This document shows positions 12,101 to 18,739 of a DNA stretch of 55,495 nt, one piece after another. Under the pieces are notes generated by a model. It had not been told where the DNA came from. It worked only from the letters and a program-made list of their open reading frames with translations, and made no database searches. Source of the stretch: an uncultured Clostridia bacterium (GTDB taxonomy: Bacteria; Bacillota; Clostridia; Christensenellales; Borkfalkiaceae); NCBI GenBank assembly GCA_947624445.1, contig CANQKF010000010.1, forward strand, positions 1 to 55,495, given 5' to 3'. How positions within the stretch are numbered: the first letter of the stretch is position 1; each line of letters starts with the position of its first letter. A program made the translations under genes and the position numbers.

Positions 12101-15100
12101 TTGGAGCGCGACCTCCTCCACCGTGACGGCATCTTTGTTTTCGCCATAGCCGAAGGTGACGGTCGCTTTGAGGTCTCCGTTTTCGGCGTCTTGGGCATAC
12201 GCGGTGAGGTCGATTTCGCCCGAGACGACGCCGTCTTTCACTTCGAGCGTATACGTCTCGCCGCCGATCTCGACGGTGATGCCCGTGCAGTTCTCATCGA
12301 CCGTGCCGCTGACGTTGAGCATGTTGGGCTCGCTCTGCGTGACTTCGAGCGCATAGCTGCCCTGCGCGAGCCAGGTGCCCGCTTCGTCCGTGTAGACGAA
12401 CGTGAAGCTGCCTTCGAGCGCGCTCTCCGCTGGATCCTGTTTGATGCCGAGCTTGCTCGCCCATTCTGTGAGATCTGCCCCTGCGGGGAGCTTGGCGATC
12501 TTGCCGTCGACCATGACGTCGCCCGCGGGCGCGGCCGTATCGGTGGTGACTGTGAGCCCTGCGCCCTCGTACTTCGAGACGTCGACATAGGTCTCGTAGT
12601 ATGTCGCGGAAGCGGCGTAGTTGCCGTTGACGTCGGCGCCTTTCTCGACATCGACGAGATAGCACCCGCCGTCGACATGGACATTACCCGTAATACTCGG
12701 CGTGCCAGAAACGGTGAGGCTGCCCGCGCCATTGCCCTCGATGAAGGGCTTGGCGTCGGAATTGGCGGCGCTATAGGTTTCGGCGCTGTATTGGTTGTAG
12801 AGATAGAGCGCGTTTTTGCCTTCTGCGGACACTGTGCCGCCCGAAACGGTGAGGCTTGCACCCTCTTCGGCGGTGAGCACGCCGAGATCCGCGAGCGAAG
12901 CGTTGCTCATAATCGAGCCGCCCGAAACGGTCGTCGTTGCGCCGCCGTAGACGTTCTGGATCGCCGCGCCCTTCGTCTGCGAGACGTTGCCCGTGATCGT
13001 GCCGCCCTCGATCGTGACCTTGGGAGAACGCTTCACGCCGCTCGCATTCTCGGGGTCGTTCTTGTTCACGTTCATGATCGCGCCGCCCTCGCGGGAGTAG
13101 CAATCCCGGATCGTGGCGCCATCTTTCATGGTGAGCCCGCCGCCGCGCTGGTTGCGGACGCCGCCGCCGTAGTTCTCCGAGCCGAAGCCGAGGCCGGGCG
13201 TGGCGTAGTTGTTGTCGTTGTTCTGAATGGTGGAGCCCTCACCGAGGGTGAGCGTGCCCTCGTTGACGATGACGGGCGCATGCGCCGTGGTGCCCGTGTT
13301 GTTGGTCTCGACGGTCCCCGCGCCGCAGTTGCCGTCGTCTGCGATCTTGATCTTGCCGTTCGTAAGATCCCATGCTTCGTGGTTCTTGGGGGTACTCATA
13401 CCCTCATCCCACGTTGCGCCGCCGTCGAGGGTGACGTTTCCGAGGGTGAGCGAGCCGCCCGCTTCCACCTTGATCATCTCATCGAGGAGGGAAGGATCGC
13501 GCTTCAAAACGACGGGCGTTTCGGTCGTTTCCGAGAATTCCATTCCCCCTTGGTCGTCTGCCGTGATTTTGCCGCTCTTAAAGGTGATATCGGCGCCACT
13601 CGGGATGTTCAACGTCGCATCGAGGACGACTTCCGTCGTATTGAGCGCGGGATTGCTGCTGTTCTCGTAGGTCGTGAGGTAGACGGTGCCCTTGCCGCCA
13701 TTTGTGGCAACATATTCGATCGCCGCCTGCACGTTGGTGAAGAATTCATAGGTGCCGTCGCTCTTCTGCACTGCGGCGACGCGGGAACCCGATTCCATGA
13801 GGCCGAGCGAACCGTCGTTTGCTTCGGGATCGAACGTATAGCCCGCGTTCTTCACGCGCATGAAGGATTTGAGTTCAGCGGAATTGAGCGTATCGCTCGT
13901 GATGTACTGATTGTGCGTATCTTTGGGGTCGAGCTGCGCCGCGGCGTCCTCGAACTCGACGACGATCGTCTCGCCCTCCGAAGGAGCCTCGCCTTCGAGC
14001 TCGATCTGCGCGATATCTTCGGGTTTTGCGGGGTCATGCCCGAGCATGATGCCGTCGGTAATGCCCGCGGCGCCCTGCGTGGAGAGGGTGAGCTTTGCGC
14101 CGTCCTCAACGTAAACGCCGTTGCCCTTGGCCACGCTGTTGTTCTTGATCGCGGTGTTCGCGCCGAGGACGACATCCCCTCCGCCCGCGCCGACGTAGAT
14201 CGCGCCGCCCTTGCCGCTTGCGCCGCTGCTCGTGACAGAGAGCGCGCCGCTTGCCGCATCGAACGCGCCGCCATCGACGTAGATCGCGCCGCCGTCGCCG
14301 CTTGCCGTGCAATTCGAGATCTCGATGTTTGCACCATCCGCGAGCGTAACGCTGCCGCCCGTGATGTTGAGCGCGCCGCCGTTGCCTTCCGATGCGCAAC
14401 TATCGAACGTGACGTTGCCGCTCATGGCGACGTTGCCGCCCTTAACAGTCAGCCCGCCGCCCGTGAACGTCGTTTTATCGTTGAGGTTGAGCGTGCCGCC
14501 CTCCACCGTGACGCCGCCGCCCGAGGAAGAGATCTTCACGCCATAGCCGTCGCCCTCTGCCCCAAAATTGAGCGTGCCGCCATTGACGGTGAGGCTGCCC
14601 TCCGCCCCGAAATGCAACTCGGGGGACATGGTATCGGCGTTGTCGCCGGGTTGGATCGTGATGTTCGCGCCATCCGGGATCTCAACGGCTTCATTCACTT
14701 CGAATGCGCCGTTGACAAAGAGCTTGCCGCCGTTGTTTGCAGCGTCGTCGATCGCAGCTTGAAGAGAATCGTAGGTCTTTCTCCCCGCGCTTGTCATCGC
14801 ATAGATCTCGGCGGAGAGGCTGTTGGTGACGTTGACGGTCCACGTTTTATCGTTGAGGTTGGTGCCGCCCGAATATTCGATCTTGACGGTCGTGGAGCCC
14901 TTCTTGTTCCCGCCCGTGAGGTTGATCGCAGAAAGATCTTGGCCGCCATTGCTCCCCGACACGGAGACGACCCCATCGTCGCCGGAAGTTACGGTGAACG
15001 TGCCGCCGTCGCCGCCCGCTTTCAAAACGGAGAGCTTGGAGCCGTCCTCTGTGAGGAGGGTGCTTGCCTGAATGGTTTCTCTTTGCTTGGTTTCGACGCC

Positions 15101-15991
15101 ACTCGCTGCGCCGTTGCTCGGATCTGCTTTGTTTATTTTCCAAGATATGGTTTTGTAATCTGTACCGAGTGTCCACTTATATGCCGTGTTGGGAAGCACG
15201 ATAAACGAATAGGACTTGCTGTCCGTCGCTTTTGTTGTTCCGCTAGGCAAAATTGTTGCTTGGGGCAACAATTTTATTTCATTTTTGTAAAAATAGTCGG
15301 CAAGCGGGTGTGTAATCTCGCTTCCCGTGTATGTAGTAGACCAAGTTTCCAAACTGTATTTGATAAGATAAGCATCGAGAAGCGTATCGGGAGTTTTGGT
15401 AACGGTGGCTGCCGAGCTAGCACTATCCGTATAGCCGTTCGCACCCAAATAGAACGTCTTGCTTATTTTCGTAAGCTCATCGTAATAATTGAAAAAGATC
15501 CTGCCAGCATCATCTTTCAACAGATGCTGATTGAGCTGCGGCAAGAAAAGTGCAAATTGGTTATTCCACGCAGACGTGAGCTCGCAATAATCCCAATGCG
15601 GGTTTGTCTTATCGTCCGTGATCGGAGTTGCCTTTATGCCGCTTGACAACGCCGCCGACTTCACGTTGAAGAAGAAGTATCTCGTCTGCCCTTTTTGCAA
15701 AATTTGCAGGATTGTTGTCGTTCCTGCCTGGCATAGTGTCGTCTTCCCGTTCAAAGAAATATTGAAAAGGCCTGAACCGGTATATCTCAACTCATAAGAG
15801 TACATCGAATAGCCCAACTGCGCCAAATCGGCTGCCGTCGCAAAACTAACCGCCGCCTGCGCTTCGACGGGCGCTTTGCGCGCCGCGCTGCGCATGGGCA
15901 GCATCACGCCGAGCACGACCGCCGCGCACATCAGTGCGGTGAGCGCCGCAAGAAAGATCTTCCTTGCCAAACTCATGTGTTTCTGTTCCAT
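3161..15991 (-). CDS. giant surface protein: beta-helix head, long helical-repeat stalk, C-terminal membrane anchor
   Basis: A 4276-aa protein with no family I can name. ATG 15991 follows AAAGGAG; upstream in-frame codons run through a probable operator and are rejected. An N-terminal signal or anchor helix lies at about 8-32. A region of about 250 residues from lower-GC DNA follows. Residues about 400-1150 are Gly-rich, with short stepwise motifs such as GGAIYVDGG that look like right-handed beta-helix. Residues about 1200-1470 resemble Ig/FnIII-like domains. From about 1480 to 3960 the chain is Ala/Glu/Lys-rich helix built of degenerate repeats carrying EAYKAITGGTYSDKMPES-type and GDSKAVK motifs. 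A beta domain (about 3980-4150) precedes two to three membrane helices and an acidic tail. There is no LPXTG. An adhesin or envelope tether is the likely role, which is inference. The downstream genes are a membrane protein, mscS and aqpZ. Confidence 0.9.
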   Translation of the reverse strand: MEQKHMSLARKIFLAALTALMCAAVVLGVMLPMRSAARKAPVEAQAAVSFATAADLAQLGYSMYSYELRYTGSGLFNISLNGKTTLCQAGTTTILQILQKGQTRYFFFNVKSAALSSGIKATPITDDKTNPHWDYCELTSAWNNQFALFLPQLNQHLLKDDAGRIFFNYYDELTKISKTFYLGANGYTDSASSAATVTKTPDTLLDAYLIKYSLETWSTTYTGSEITHPLADYFYKNEIKLLPQATILPSGTTKATDSKSYSFIVLPNTAYKWTLGTDYKTISWKINKADPSNGAASGVETKQRETIQASTLLTEDGSKLSVLKAGGDGGTFTVTSGDDGVVSVSGSNGGQDLSAINLTGGNKKGSTTVKIEYSGGTNLNDKTWTVNVTNSLSAEIYAMTSAGRKTYDSLQAAIDDAANNGGKLFVNGAFEVNEAVEIPDGANITIQPGDNADTMSPELHFGAEGSLTVNGGTLNFGAEGDGYGVKISSSGGGVTVEGGTLNLNDKTTFTGGGLTVKGGNVAMSGNVTFDSCASEGNGGALNITGGSVTLADGANIEISNCTASGDGGAIYVDGGAFDAASGALSVTSSGASGKGGAIYVGAGGGDVVLGANTAIKNNSVAKGNGVYVEDGAKLTLSTQGAAGITDGIMLGHDPAKPEDIAQIELEGEAPSEGETIVVEFEDAAAQLDPKDTHNQYITSDTLNSAELKSFMRVKNAGYTFDPEANDGSLGLMESGSRVAAVQKSDGTYEFFTNVQAAIEYVATNGGKGTVYLTTYENSSNPALNTTEVVLDATLNIPSGADITFKSGKITADDQGGMEFSETTETPVVLKRDPSLLDEMIKVEAGGSLTLGNVTLDGGATWDEGMSTPKNHEAWDLTNGKIKIADDGNCGAGTVETNNTGTTAHAPVIVNEGTLTLGEGSTIQNNDNNYATPGLGFGSENYGGGVRNQRGGGLTMKDGATIRDCYSREGGAIMNVNKNDPENASGVKRSPKVTIEGGTITGNVSQTKGAAIQNVYGGATTTVSGGSIMSNASLADLGVLTAEEGASLTVSGGTVSAEGKNALYLYNQYSAETYSAANSDAKPFIEGNGAGSLTVSGTPSITGNVHVDGGCYLVDVEKGADVNGNYAASATYYETYVDVSKYEGAGLTVTTDTAAPAGDVMVDGKIAKLPAGADLTEWASKLGIKQDPAESALEGSFTFVYTDEAGTWLAQGSYALEVTQSEPNMLNVSGTVDENCTGITVEIGGETYTLEVKDGVVSGEIDLTAYAQDAENGDLKATVTFGYGENKDAVTVEEVALQALLKNAEGFVYPENAQYQKEDGGFANAPADGTLPDDADIDPDGKATFKWSDGGPEVEITVGTREEAPVFNREGEESVTVATLTDVTDKSLTFTVGEGKDLNGNDLRGLEYALVDEDGNVVSGWTSPDKDGKLDFSGLTAEKKYSLQARVPAKEGTLPSNPTSATGYYYTLTTAQQTAKETFESAFGGLFDQTTDGEWQLKDKDPATTAADLNEVRDKYAALETAMENHGNMSDEDKAVIESVVRSLEQERYEALEAAYEEACANEWFEKYSGDLKKAMEYAEGTDLFEGINPPQDAELETLKGKLEEAQKTFEGLPAFAQVLARELLQANGPDSVGSESRPLSDPLAAYLGVAVKEMEAKVGGIEDEALKKGLGDAFLTMLRGADSIAAAKNIESNFSAAQTAAEAVKKAYDEAAKGNPDGRAKTYLDQKLGELYAEIVKASAEATGAPDYSSTTGKAENVFGLAAKIGAAQDAFIEAFDQIFGDYDGFTTNLFTQDEDGNTVIDPKIFDEYGVVKPEYENAYNAFLAAQRGLDRIGKVESADKIAEALKNAVKELLQGTTTVEGTDLGGSVMRAGDSKAVKDYLNGLAQAVGELTATGENLPDVLSVVRSTGEDNKNVQEELEGKRNEERENALRDYRDTYELLTGETLGSDEYTAAIESTKDCAAVNAALKAAVDALLEGMKNGASEALQTHIDGLLSTVERTVATAEDTENQGAGRTLAKLFEVLKTAETTRLTASKDAAEEAFKKYYEALTGATDVTGNAQWTELESALGGITLDDTNVPAALKAVDQALKEAVNGVLESLIEDGDSQAVKDYIAEVQKNVNSAADYDDLNGIHDLTEMLEGVTAALADQRGKDVAAAQQALVEAYNAAMGTNYTVKNGELSADAPEALKEAFGEVAGENLSAALGKVEELLNGTEDTEGLLGALADEAADSDAVNGKVTAAKEAVKDAIAAAKEAGAAPSAWNGLNGVADDIAAQRASEQQAAFAEYKEAYEAITGGAYSDKIPESLENATNCKELNAALAAEINDLFDALVEGDSKAVKNLKEAAKSAVNGVIAGEKHDTVADFSATVEAQKKAIDDQRAKEKDEAKATYSEFYEALNGTAPNTADVDQLFKDATNCTELNEALQDAMNNALADYVDRANVSDGATIESNIKSKIDGVFTVKNDSVPAASDFEGAIKAAKEQVLKARAKDEYIESYKALTGATEEAAKAAGEAFAEGLTSGTAADINDALKEAVNELVENYAREGDSKAVKDLVAAAQEAIEAAGGTAADDIIDVSEEVVKQKGIIDAKRAEEKTAAFKKYQEAYKAITGGTYSDKMPESLQNAKDCTALNNALKYEVNKLLEALTKDEPQNVKAVTEAAKQAVEKAVAAANGSQGGVGLADLTETLGNVKNDVEKQRAINEFAEAYAAVTGESPDDAALEKLTESETFKGAATTADINAALKAAIEEVIGSETGTNLAEAQAALKAALANAAGDNIKDYSAALDGAKEKLDFAKAQDDAAQRIENAYAELTGTTYQDRMSEEDLAALKQQKEEAKKAIGEAVLEKGASADWAAALEAATEQLTSDTEAAIEALDVAAMKAVAKQEYLDSLKAMGVEAPNPSAFEEAIKDLTTASDINKQLKQAVTAALDTLVSEDDSAAVQEIVEGVKSKIGALDENSATIVEISDCCAKVEMGTPAETVTVAEAIADRRAEEIKAAQDSYTAAYEALTGNKTDATQEPVKSALDAIGKAQNMKGANDALKAQVDNIYGGMAREGDSKAVKELIEKAKKATENAIDAANTPAQDGGRKIPDLGTEKVEIDGAPKTLAEVKQAIDDQRASEKQAAFDEYKEAYKAITGGTYSDKMPESFEKAEDCKALNEALAKEVSDLFDEYVKDSSDTVKATEKEESKKLGDETGKATASGEIADLTKTVAGIKDEIDLRTAKEAAEKEIEDAYKGLDTANMTPAEKEELDALKEQAKQSIEDTVIGEGTLADAEKAIADIVENAKDDMARKEAEGLAKQEYLDSYKAVTGKDADPAQEPAQSVLSAIEAAAQNKQDEDYVGSVNEELQKGVEALFDEYVKDSSDTVKATEKEESKKLGDETGKATANGEIADLADTVAGIKDEIDLQTAKEAAEKQIDEAYAGLDAANMTPAEKAELDALKEQAKKAIEDTVIGEGTLADAEKAIDVAVEKALDDMARKEAEGLAKQEYLDSYKAVTGKDADPAQEPAKGVLAAIESAAQNKQDEDFVGAVNEALKEGVEALLDGLRNEDGAVPDSAAVKEIVDAAQKAVDDAIQGAEKIPDISKLVENVKEDVEKQRESELNDFEGKLDDLLDGKQYPEDLAAQAQEIVEAAKEAAREGGDRGLIEEKAKAQLELLDKIEEFRTRGEGVDPAAAEKKLQDAIDRIGSAERAEDIDGEKAQATLDAEKEYAKEQLLGELTSSDAQTVKDVVTGTDGFNGKIDAAESADDVKALVEAAESAIEGERFLQDNEVLNKDFGDLGVSDKSDLEAARGGLGGLSEGAKKYLDEKSGYSALEKEIEDKINKADFEQKKAETLTEADKLVREHDGAYVKEVFEAARGDIENVEYDAHTDDATRDGHKEQTEKKLEDAAKDAEQKTLQAQEVQRAVSEVEAELNDRIESGCYNDAQKQQLKDIFAQFKEDAERIPAAGEGGKTGSELLEARKEEALGKFGEVPVVGVAKGDIKVDKTASVEGGTGDYGKDHDGTIWGIVTNDSSMPGGIRLVIEEVEEDGMREIESAANQGKLTAAAGSEIEAKDLKAKVTGKELISTLDIYLITAQGGKITEFEGRYKIMLLMPAEMRDMSGLTVVYKNDDGSVEVYATSISEDGKYLEFTTDHFSEFAILADKVVDISWLILLLYVIFALEIVAMVILLLVRKRGGTENRGEKAASVLPLGLLAVITLPYGGVTVCILLGVCVALGALALGLAVGWFIKSGKSEQEAQEQETQAPEENGAGSAAQNAPQGSGKHEA
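5351..6478 (-). repeat. 564-bp tandem duplication inside the giant gene
   Basis: Two consecutive copies (5915-6478 and 5351-5914) are offset by exactly 564 bp, or 188 codons. Both encode the order DEYVKDSSDTVKATEKEESK, then AEKAI, then AKQEYLDSYKAVTGKDADP. Long blocks are identical at DNA level, for example across 5580-5634 versus 6144-6198. The other repeats in the stalk are much more diverged, so this looks like the newest duplication. Confidence 0.9.
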
Positions 15992-16141
15992 ATCTTTCTC
16001 CTTTCGGATTTTTTCCCGTATCTTTTTGCGCTCTTCTTCCGCGCCGCGGGCGGGGCGGGCTGCGCCTCTGCGCTTCCGCTTCTTTTGCGCGGGTTTTTGC
16101 GCGTTTATTGCGCCATGCCCCGCGATGTCCCCCCGCCGTGC

Positions 16142-16157
16142 GTAAGCCCTCACTCAC
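16142..16157. promoter_or_regulatory. second copy of the probable TetR operator
   Basis: GTAAGCCCTCACTCAC matches 14 of 16 positions of GTGAGTCCTCACTCAC in the site at 16257-16282. The start-to-start spacing is 120 bp. The left half is degenerate, so it may be a weaker binding site. Confidence 0.55.
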
Positions 16158-16210
16158 CGAGCGGCCCGAAATTCCCGCGTTTGCGGCCCTTTCCGTGGCC
16201 CTTGGTGTCC

Positions 16211-16225
16211 TTTTTTTTGGGGGGG
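16211..16225. repeat. T8G7 homopolymer tract
   Basis: Eight T are followed by seven G on the plus strand (C7A8 in the sense of the giant gene). It lies between the two operator copies, upstream of a surface-protein gene. Such tracts can slip during replication and change promoter spacing. Confidence 0.75.
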
Positions 16226-16256
16226 CTTTCTTGGGAGGCGCGGGGGATCCTTGGAA

Positions 16257-16282
16257 ATATGGTGAGTCCTCACTCACTATAT
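16257..16282. promoter_or_regulatory. palindromic operator, probably for the adjacent TetR
   Basis: A 26-bp dyad has half-sites ATAT-n-GTGAGT and ACTCAC-n-ATAT, and all paired positions match except one G/T pair and the central four bases. Its length and symmetry fit TetR-family operators. It is 35 bp beyond the tetR stop and about 265 bp before the giant-gene ATG, so it most likely controls the giant-gene operon. No copy was seen at the tetR promoter. Confidence 0.65.
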
Positions 16283-16316
16283 TGCCCAAAAATTCCCTCC
16301 GCCGCGGGGGCGAAGG

Positions 16317-16916
16317 TCATTCGAAGAGGGCGACGAAGCCTCTGCTGACGAGCGTGAAGATCGCCTCACAGCTCTCCTCGGTGGCGGGGAGCTCGCCGCG
16401 GATGACGCGCTTTGCGAAGATGCCCGTCGTATCGAGGACGTAGGTCCACAGGTGGGCTTCGGTGAATTTTTCGGTGAAGTGCAATTTTTCGTTCACCGCG
16501 TGCATGAGCTGCCCGAAGTCGCGGAAATAGGTCGCCGCGGCTTCGCCGTCGTGCTTGAGCACCGTCTTGAAATAGGGCGAATCGCGGTAGGCGAAGTAGT
16601 AGATCGTCTCATAGCCGCACTGCACGAGAAAGCCGAAATACCTCATCCACAGGCCGCGGATCGCCCAAAGGACGGAGCGCGCATCTTCGAGCGGGGGCAG
16701 GCGGTAGCTGACGAAGAGCGCGGCGATGCGGCGGTGCATGCTCTCGAAACAAGCGTAGAGCAGGGCTTCCTTACTCTCGAAATACTTGTAGATGAGCGCC
16801 TCGGAGACCCCCATCTTGCAGGTGACTTGCTTCATGGAAAAACCGCCGAACCCTTTTTCGGAGACCAGCTGCATCGTTGTTTTGAGAAATTCCTGCCTGC
16901 GATCGGGCTTTTCCAT
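16317..16916 (-). CDS. TetR-family transcriptional regulator
   Basis: A 199-aa one-component regulator. The N-terminal helix-turn-helix (about residues 15-55) contains FGGFSMKQVTCKMGVSEALI followed by YKYFESKEALLYAC, the standard TetR DNA-binding signature. The all-helical C-terminal half is aromatic-rich and family-specific, so the ligand is unknown. I chose ATG 16916; a GTG two codons upstream is an alternative. It has its own consensus promoter at 16951-16979. Two operator-like palindromes lie immediately downstream, before the giant surface-protein gene, which makes that operon its likely target. Repression is the usual mode for the family. Confidence 0.93.
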   Translation of the reverse strand: MEKPDRRQEFLKTTMQLVSEKGFGGFSMKQVTCKMGVSEALIYKYFESKEALLYACFESMHRRIAALFVSYRLPPLEDARSVLWAIRGLWMRYFGFLVQCGYETIYYFAYRDSPYFKTVLKHDGEAAATYFRDFGQLMHAVNEKLHFTEKFTEAHLWTYVLDTTGIFAKRVIRGELPATEESCEAIFTLVSRGFVALFE

Positions 16917-16950
16917 GCGCACCGTCCAACCCTACATGCGGGTCGACTCT

Positions 16951-16979
16951 ATTATAACGCGCGCGGGAGAAAAAGTCAA
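16951..16979 (-). promoter_or_regulatory. sigma-A promoter of tetR
   Basis: TTGACT (16974-16979), a 17-bp spacer and TATAAT (16951-16956) on the minus strand. The start is predicted near 16944, about 28 nt before the tetR ATG. Confidence 0.9.
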
Positions 16980-17096
16980 GCGATTTCCCCATTTTTCCCG
17001 CAAATCCGCATGCTTTGCTTTGCCCTGCGCCGCGCGAGGTTTTGGGGCTTTTGGCGCGGCGGGCGAAAATTCCGCACAAACGGCGGGCACGGCATG

Positions 17097-17124
17097 AAAA
17101 AACCGCCCACGGGGGCGGCTTTTT
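17097..17124 (-). terminator. bidirectional terminator after the vWA lipoprotein gene
   Basis: Stem CCGCCC/GGGCGG (17103-17108 with 17113-17118, loop ACGG) is flanked by A6 on the left and CTTTTT on the right, so it can act in either direction. It ends the ECF/vWA operon before the tetR promoter. Confidence 0.88.
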
Positions 17125-17181
17125 GCAAGTTCCGAGCGTTTTTCGGGGGCGTTTCGGGGCGCCGATGGAAGGCTTTTGGGC

Positions 17182-18666
17182 TCACTGCTGCTTCGCCCGC
17201 GCGACGAGCCCGCGGAACTCCGCGCGGAATTCGTCGCCCGACACGTAGTCGCCGAGCGCGTCGAGACGGGAGAGCACGGCGTCGAGCGACGCCTTGCCAC
17301 GGTATTCGGAGTTGCGGAGCACCAGCCCGAACTCGGCGACGCAGGCGGCAAAGGCTTGGTCGTCGCCCCCCGAATTCTCGCAGGAGAGCGCGGAAGAGAC
17401 GGTTTTATCGATACCGTCCACCGACTTATATCGGATCTCGGCGGTCGCGGCCGTGCCCGTGAAGCGCTCTGTGGGCACGAGCTCGTACATCACGGTGACG
17501 GTGAGATTGCTGCCGAGCTCGCCCGCGTCCTTTCCGGGATCGTTGAAATCCTCCTCGCTCATCAGCTTCATGTCGTAGCCGAGAATGCGGTAGGAGGCGA
17601 CCGCCGCGGGATCGAAGGTGACGCCCGCCTTGGCGTCCTTTGCGACGGTGAAGAGGGTGCCCGCGAGTTCGCTCCCGAACACTTTCTTCGCCTCGAGCGG
17701 GGTATCGAGATAGGCGTAGTTGCCGTTGCCCGCGAGCGCGAGGGTCTCCATGATATCGTCGCGCATGTTGCCCATGCCCACGCCCACGACGGTGAGGAAC
17801 ACCCCCGTCTCCGCCTTTTCGGAGATCAGGCGCTTGAGCGAATCCACGCTCGACATGCCGACGTTGAAATCGCCGTCCGAGAGCAGGATGACGCGGTTGT
17901 TCCCGTCCTCGGCGTAGTACTTTTCGGCGCACCGATAGGCGAGTTGGAGCCCGCCCTCGCCGTTCGTCGAACCGTCCGCGCGCAGATCTTCGACGACGCG
18001 CAGGATCTCCTTCTTGCCCTCCTCGGTCGCAAGGGTGGGCTCGAGTTTCACCCCGACGCCGCTCGCGTAGACGACGATGGAGACGCGGTCGTTCCCGCCC
18101 AAACCGCCGACGAGGGTGTAGATCCCCTCCTTCACGAGATCGAGGGCGGTGAGACCGTCGCACACGCGCGCCGCCATCGAGCCCGAAATATCGATGAGAA
18201 AGGTGTAGTTGTTGCACGCCGCGTCGAGCTTCGCCTCCTGCGTGCGGATTCCGAATGTCGCGATCTTGTGGCCTTCCGCCCACGGGCAATCCGAGAGATA
18301 GGAGGAGACGGCGATCTCCCCCTCCTCGGGCGCGGGGTAGGCGTAGTCGAAATAATTGACGAGCTCCTCGATGCGGACGGAATCCCCCGCGATCTTGCGG
18401 CCCGCGTTGAGCTGGGAGCGCACCTGCGCATAATTCGCCGTGTTGCGGTCGAGCGAGAAGTAGCTCGAGGGCGCCGCCGACGTCTCCTTGAATTCCGCTT
18501 CGATGACGGAATTGTAGCTGTAATTGCCGCCCTGCTGCAGATCCGCAAACCCGCCCTCGCCCATAGTGCTGTCGGGCGCGTAGCCTCCCCATTCGCCCGC
18601 AGCGCCGCAGCCCGTAAGCGTCAGGCAGAGCGCGAGCGCCAGAGCCGCCGTAAGTTTCTTTTTCAT
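17182..18666 (-). CDS. YfbK-type von Willebrand factor A lipoprotein
   Basis: A 494-aa predicted lipoprotein. The signal peptide ends in lipobox LTGC with Cys20 as the lipidation site. An N-terminal segment with the SSYFSLDRNTANYAQVR motif typical of YfbK proteins (about 67-85) precedes a vWA domain. Its metal-ion adhesion site starts DISGS at 159-163, with further metal-site elements around STNGEGG and LLSDGDFNVG. The C-terminal third matches the segment that follows vWA in YfbK relatives. It is third in an ECF sigma / anti-sigma / vWA operon and ends at the 17097-17124 terminator. ATG 18666 follows GGAGGTGA. The function is unknown; a protein-interaction role at the outer face of the membrane linked to the sigma system is likely. 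Confidence 0.88.
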   Translation of the reverse strand: MKKKLTAALALALCLTLTGCGAAGEWGGYAPDSTMGEGGFADLQQGGNYSYNSVIEAEFKETSAAPSSYFSLDRNTANYAQVRSQLNAGRKIAGDSVRIEELVNYFDYAYPAPEEGEIAVSSYLSDCPWAEGHKIATFGIRTQEAKLDAACNNYTFLIDISGSMAARVCDGLTALDLVKEGIYTLVGGLGGNDRVSIVVYASGVGVKLEPTLATEEGKKEILRVVEDLRADGSTNGEGGLQLAYRCAEKYYAEDGNNRVILLSDGDFNVGMSSVDSLKRLISEKAETGVFLTVVGVGMGNMRDDIMETLALAGNGNYAYLDTPLEAKKVFGSELAGTLFTVAKDAKAGVTFDPAAVASYRILGYDMKLMSEEDFNDPGKDAGELGSNLTVTVMYELVPTERFTGTAATAEIRYKSVDGIDKTVSSALSCENSGGDDQAFAACVAEFGLVLRNSEYRGKASLDAVLSRLDALGDYVSGDEFRAEFRGLVARAKQQ

Positions 18667-18739
18667 GGTTCACCTCCGAGGTCGTTTGCCTATCCAACGC
18701 GGCGCCGCACGCCTTTGTCCCGCCGCGGGTGAAAATTTT

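Larger units (their letters stand above)
15992..16316. other. 325-bp control region upstream of the giant gene
   Basis: No independent gene is supported. It holds two operator-like sites (16142-16157 and 16257-16282) and a T8G7 tract (16211-16225). Near the giant gene there is a purine-rich leader ending in the ribosome site. I could not find a convincing -35/-10 pair on the minus strand. CATATT and TATAGT overlap the operator but lack a good -35, so the promoter may depend on another sigma factor or the gene may read through from tetR. Confidence 0.6.

Noticed and set aside
3170..15646. Very long open frames on the plus strand opposite the giant gene
   Set aside because: They are rich in Arg, Leu, Asp and His with no domain or ribosome site, and arise because the GC-rich repetitive minus-strand gene leaves few stops in the opposite frame.
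15992..16153. Upstream in-frame GTG extension of the giant protein
   Set aside because: It runs through the operator copy at 16142-16157, is highly basic, and lacks a ribosome site; ATG 15991 has a good one followed by a signal-like helix.
16256..16295. Sigma-A promoter for the giant gene overlapping the operator
   Set aside because: CATATT and TATAGT could be -10 boxes, but no acceptable -35 lies at 16-18 bp from either.
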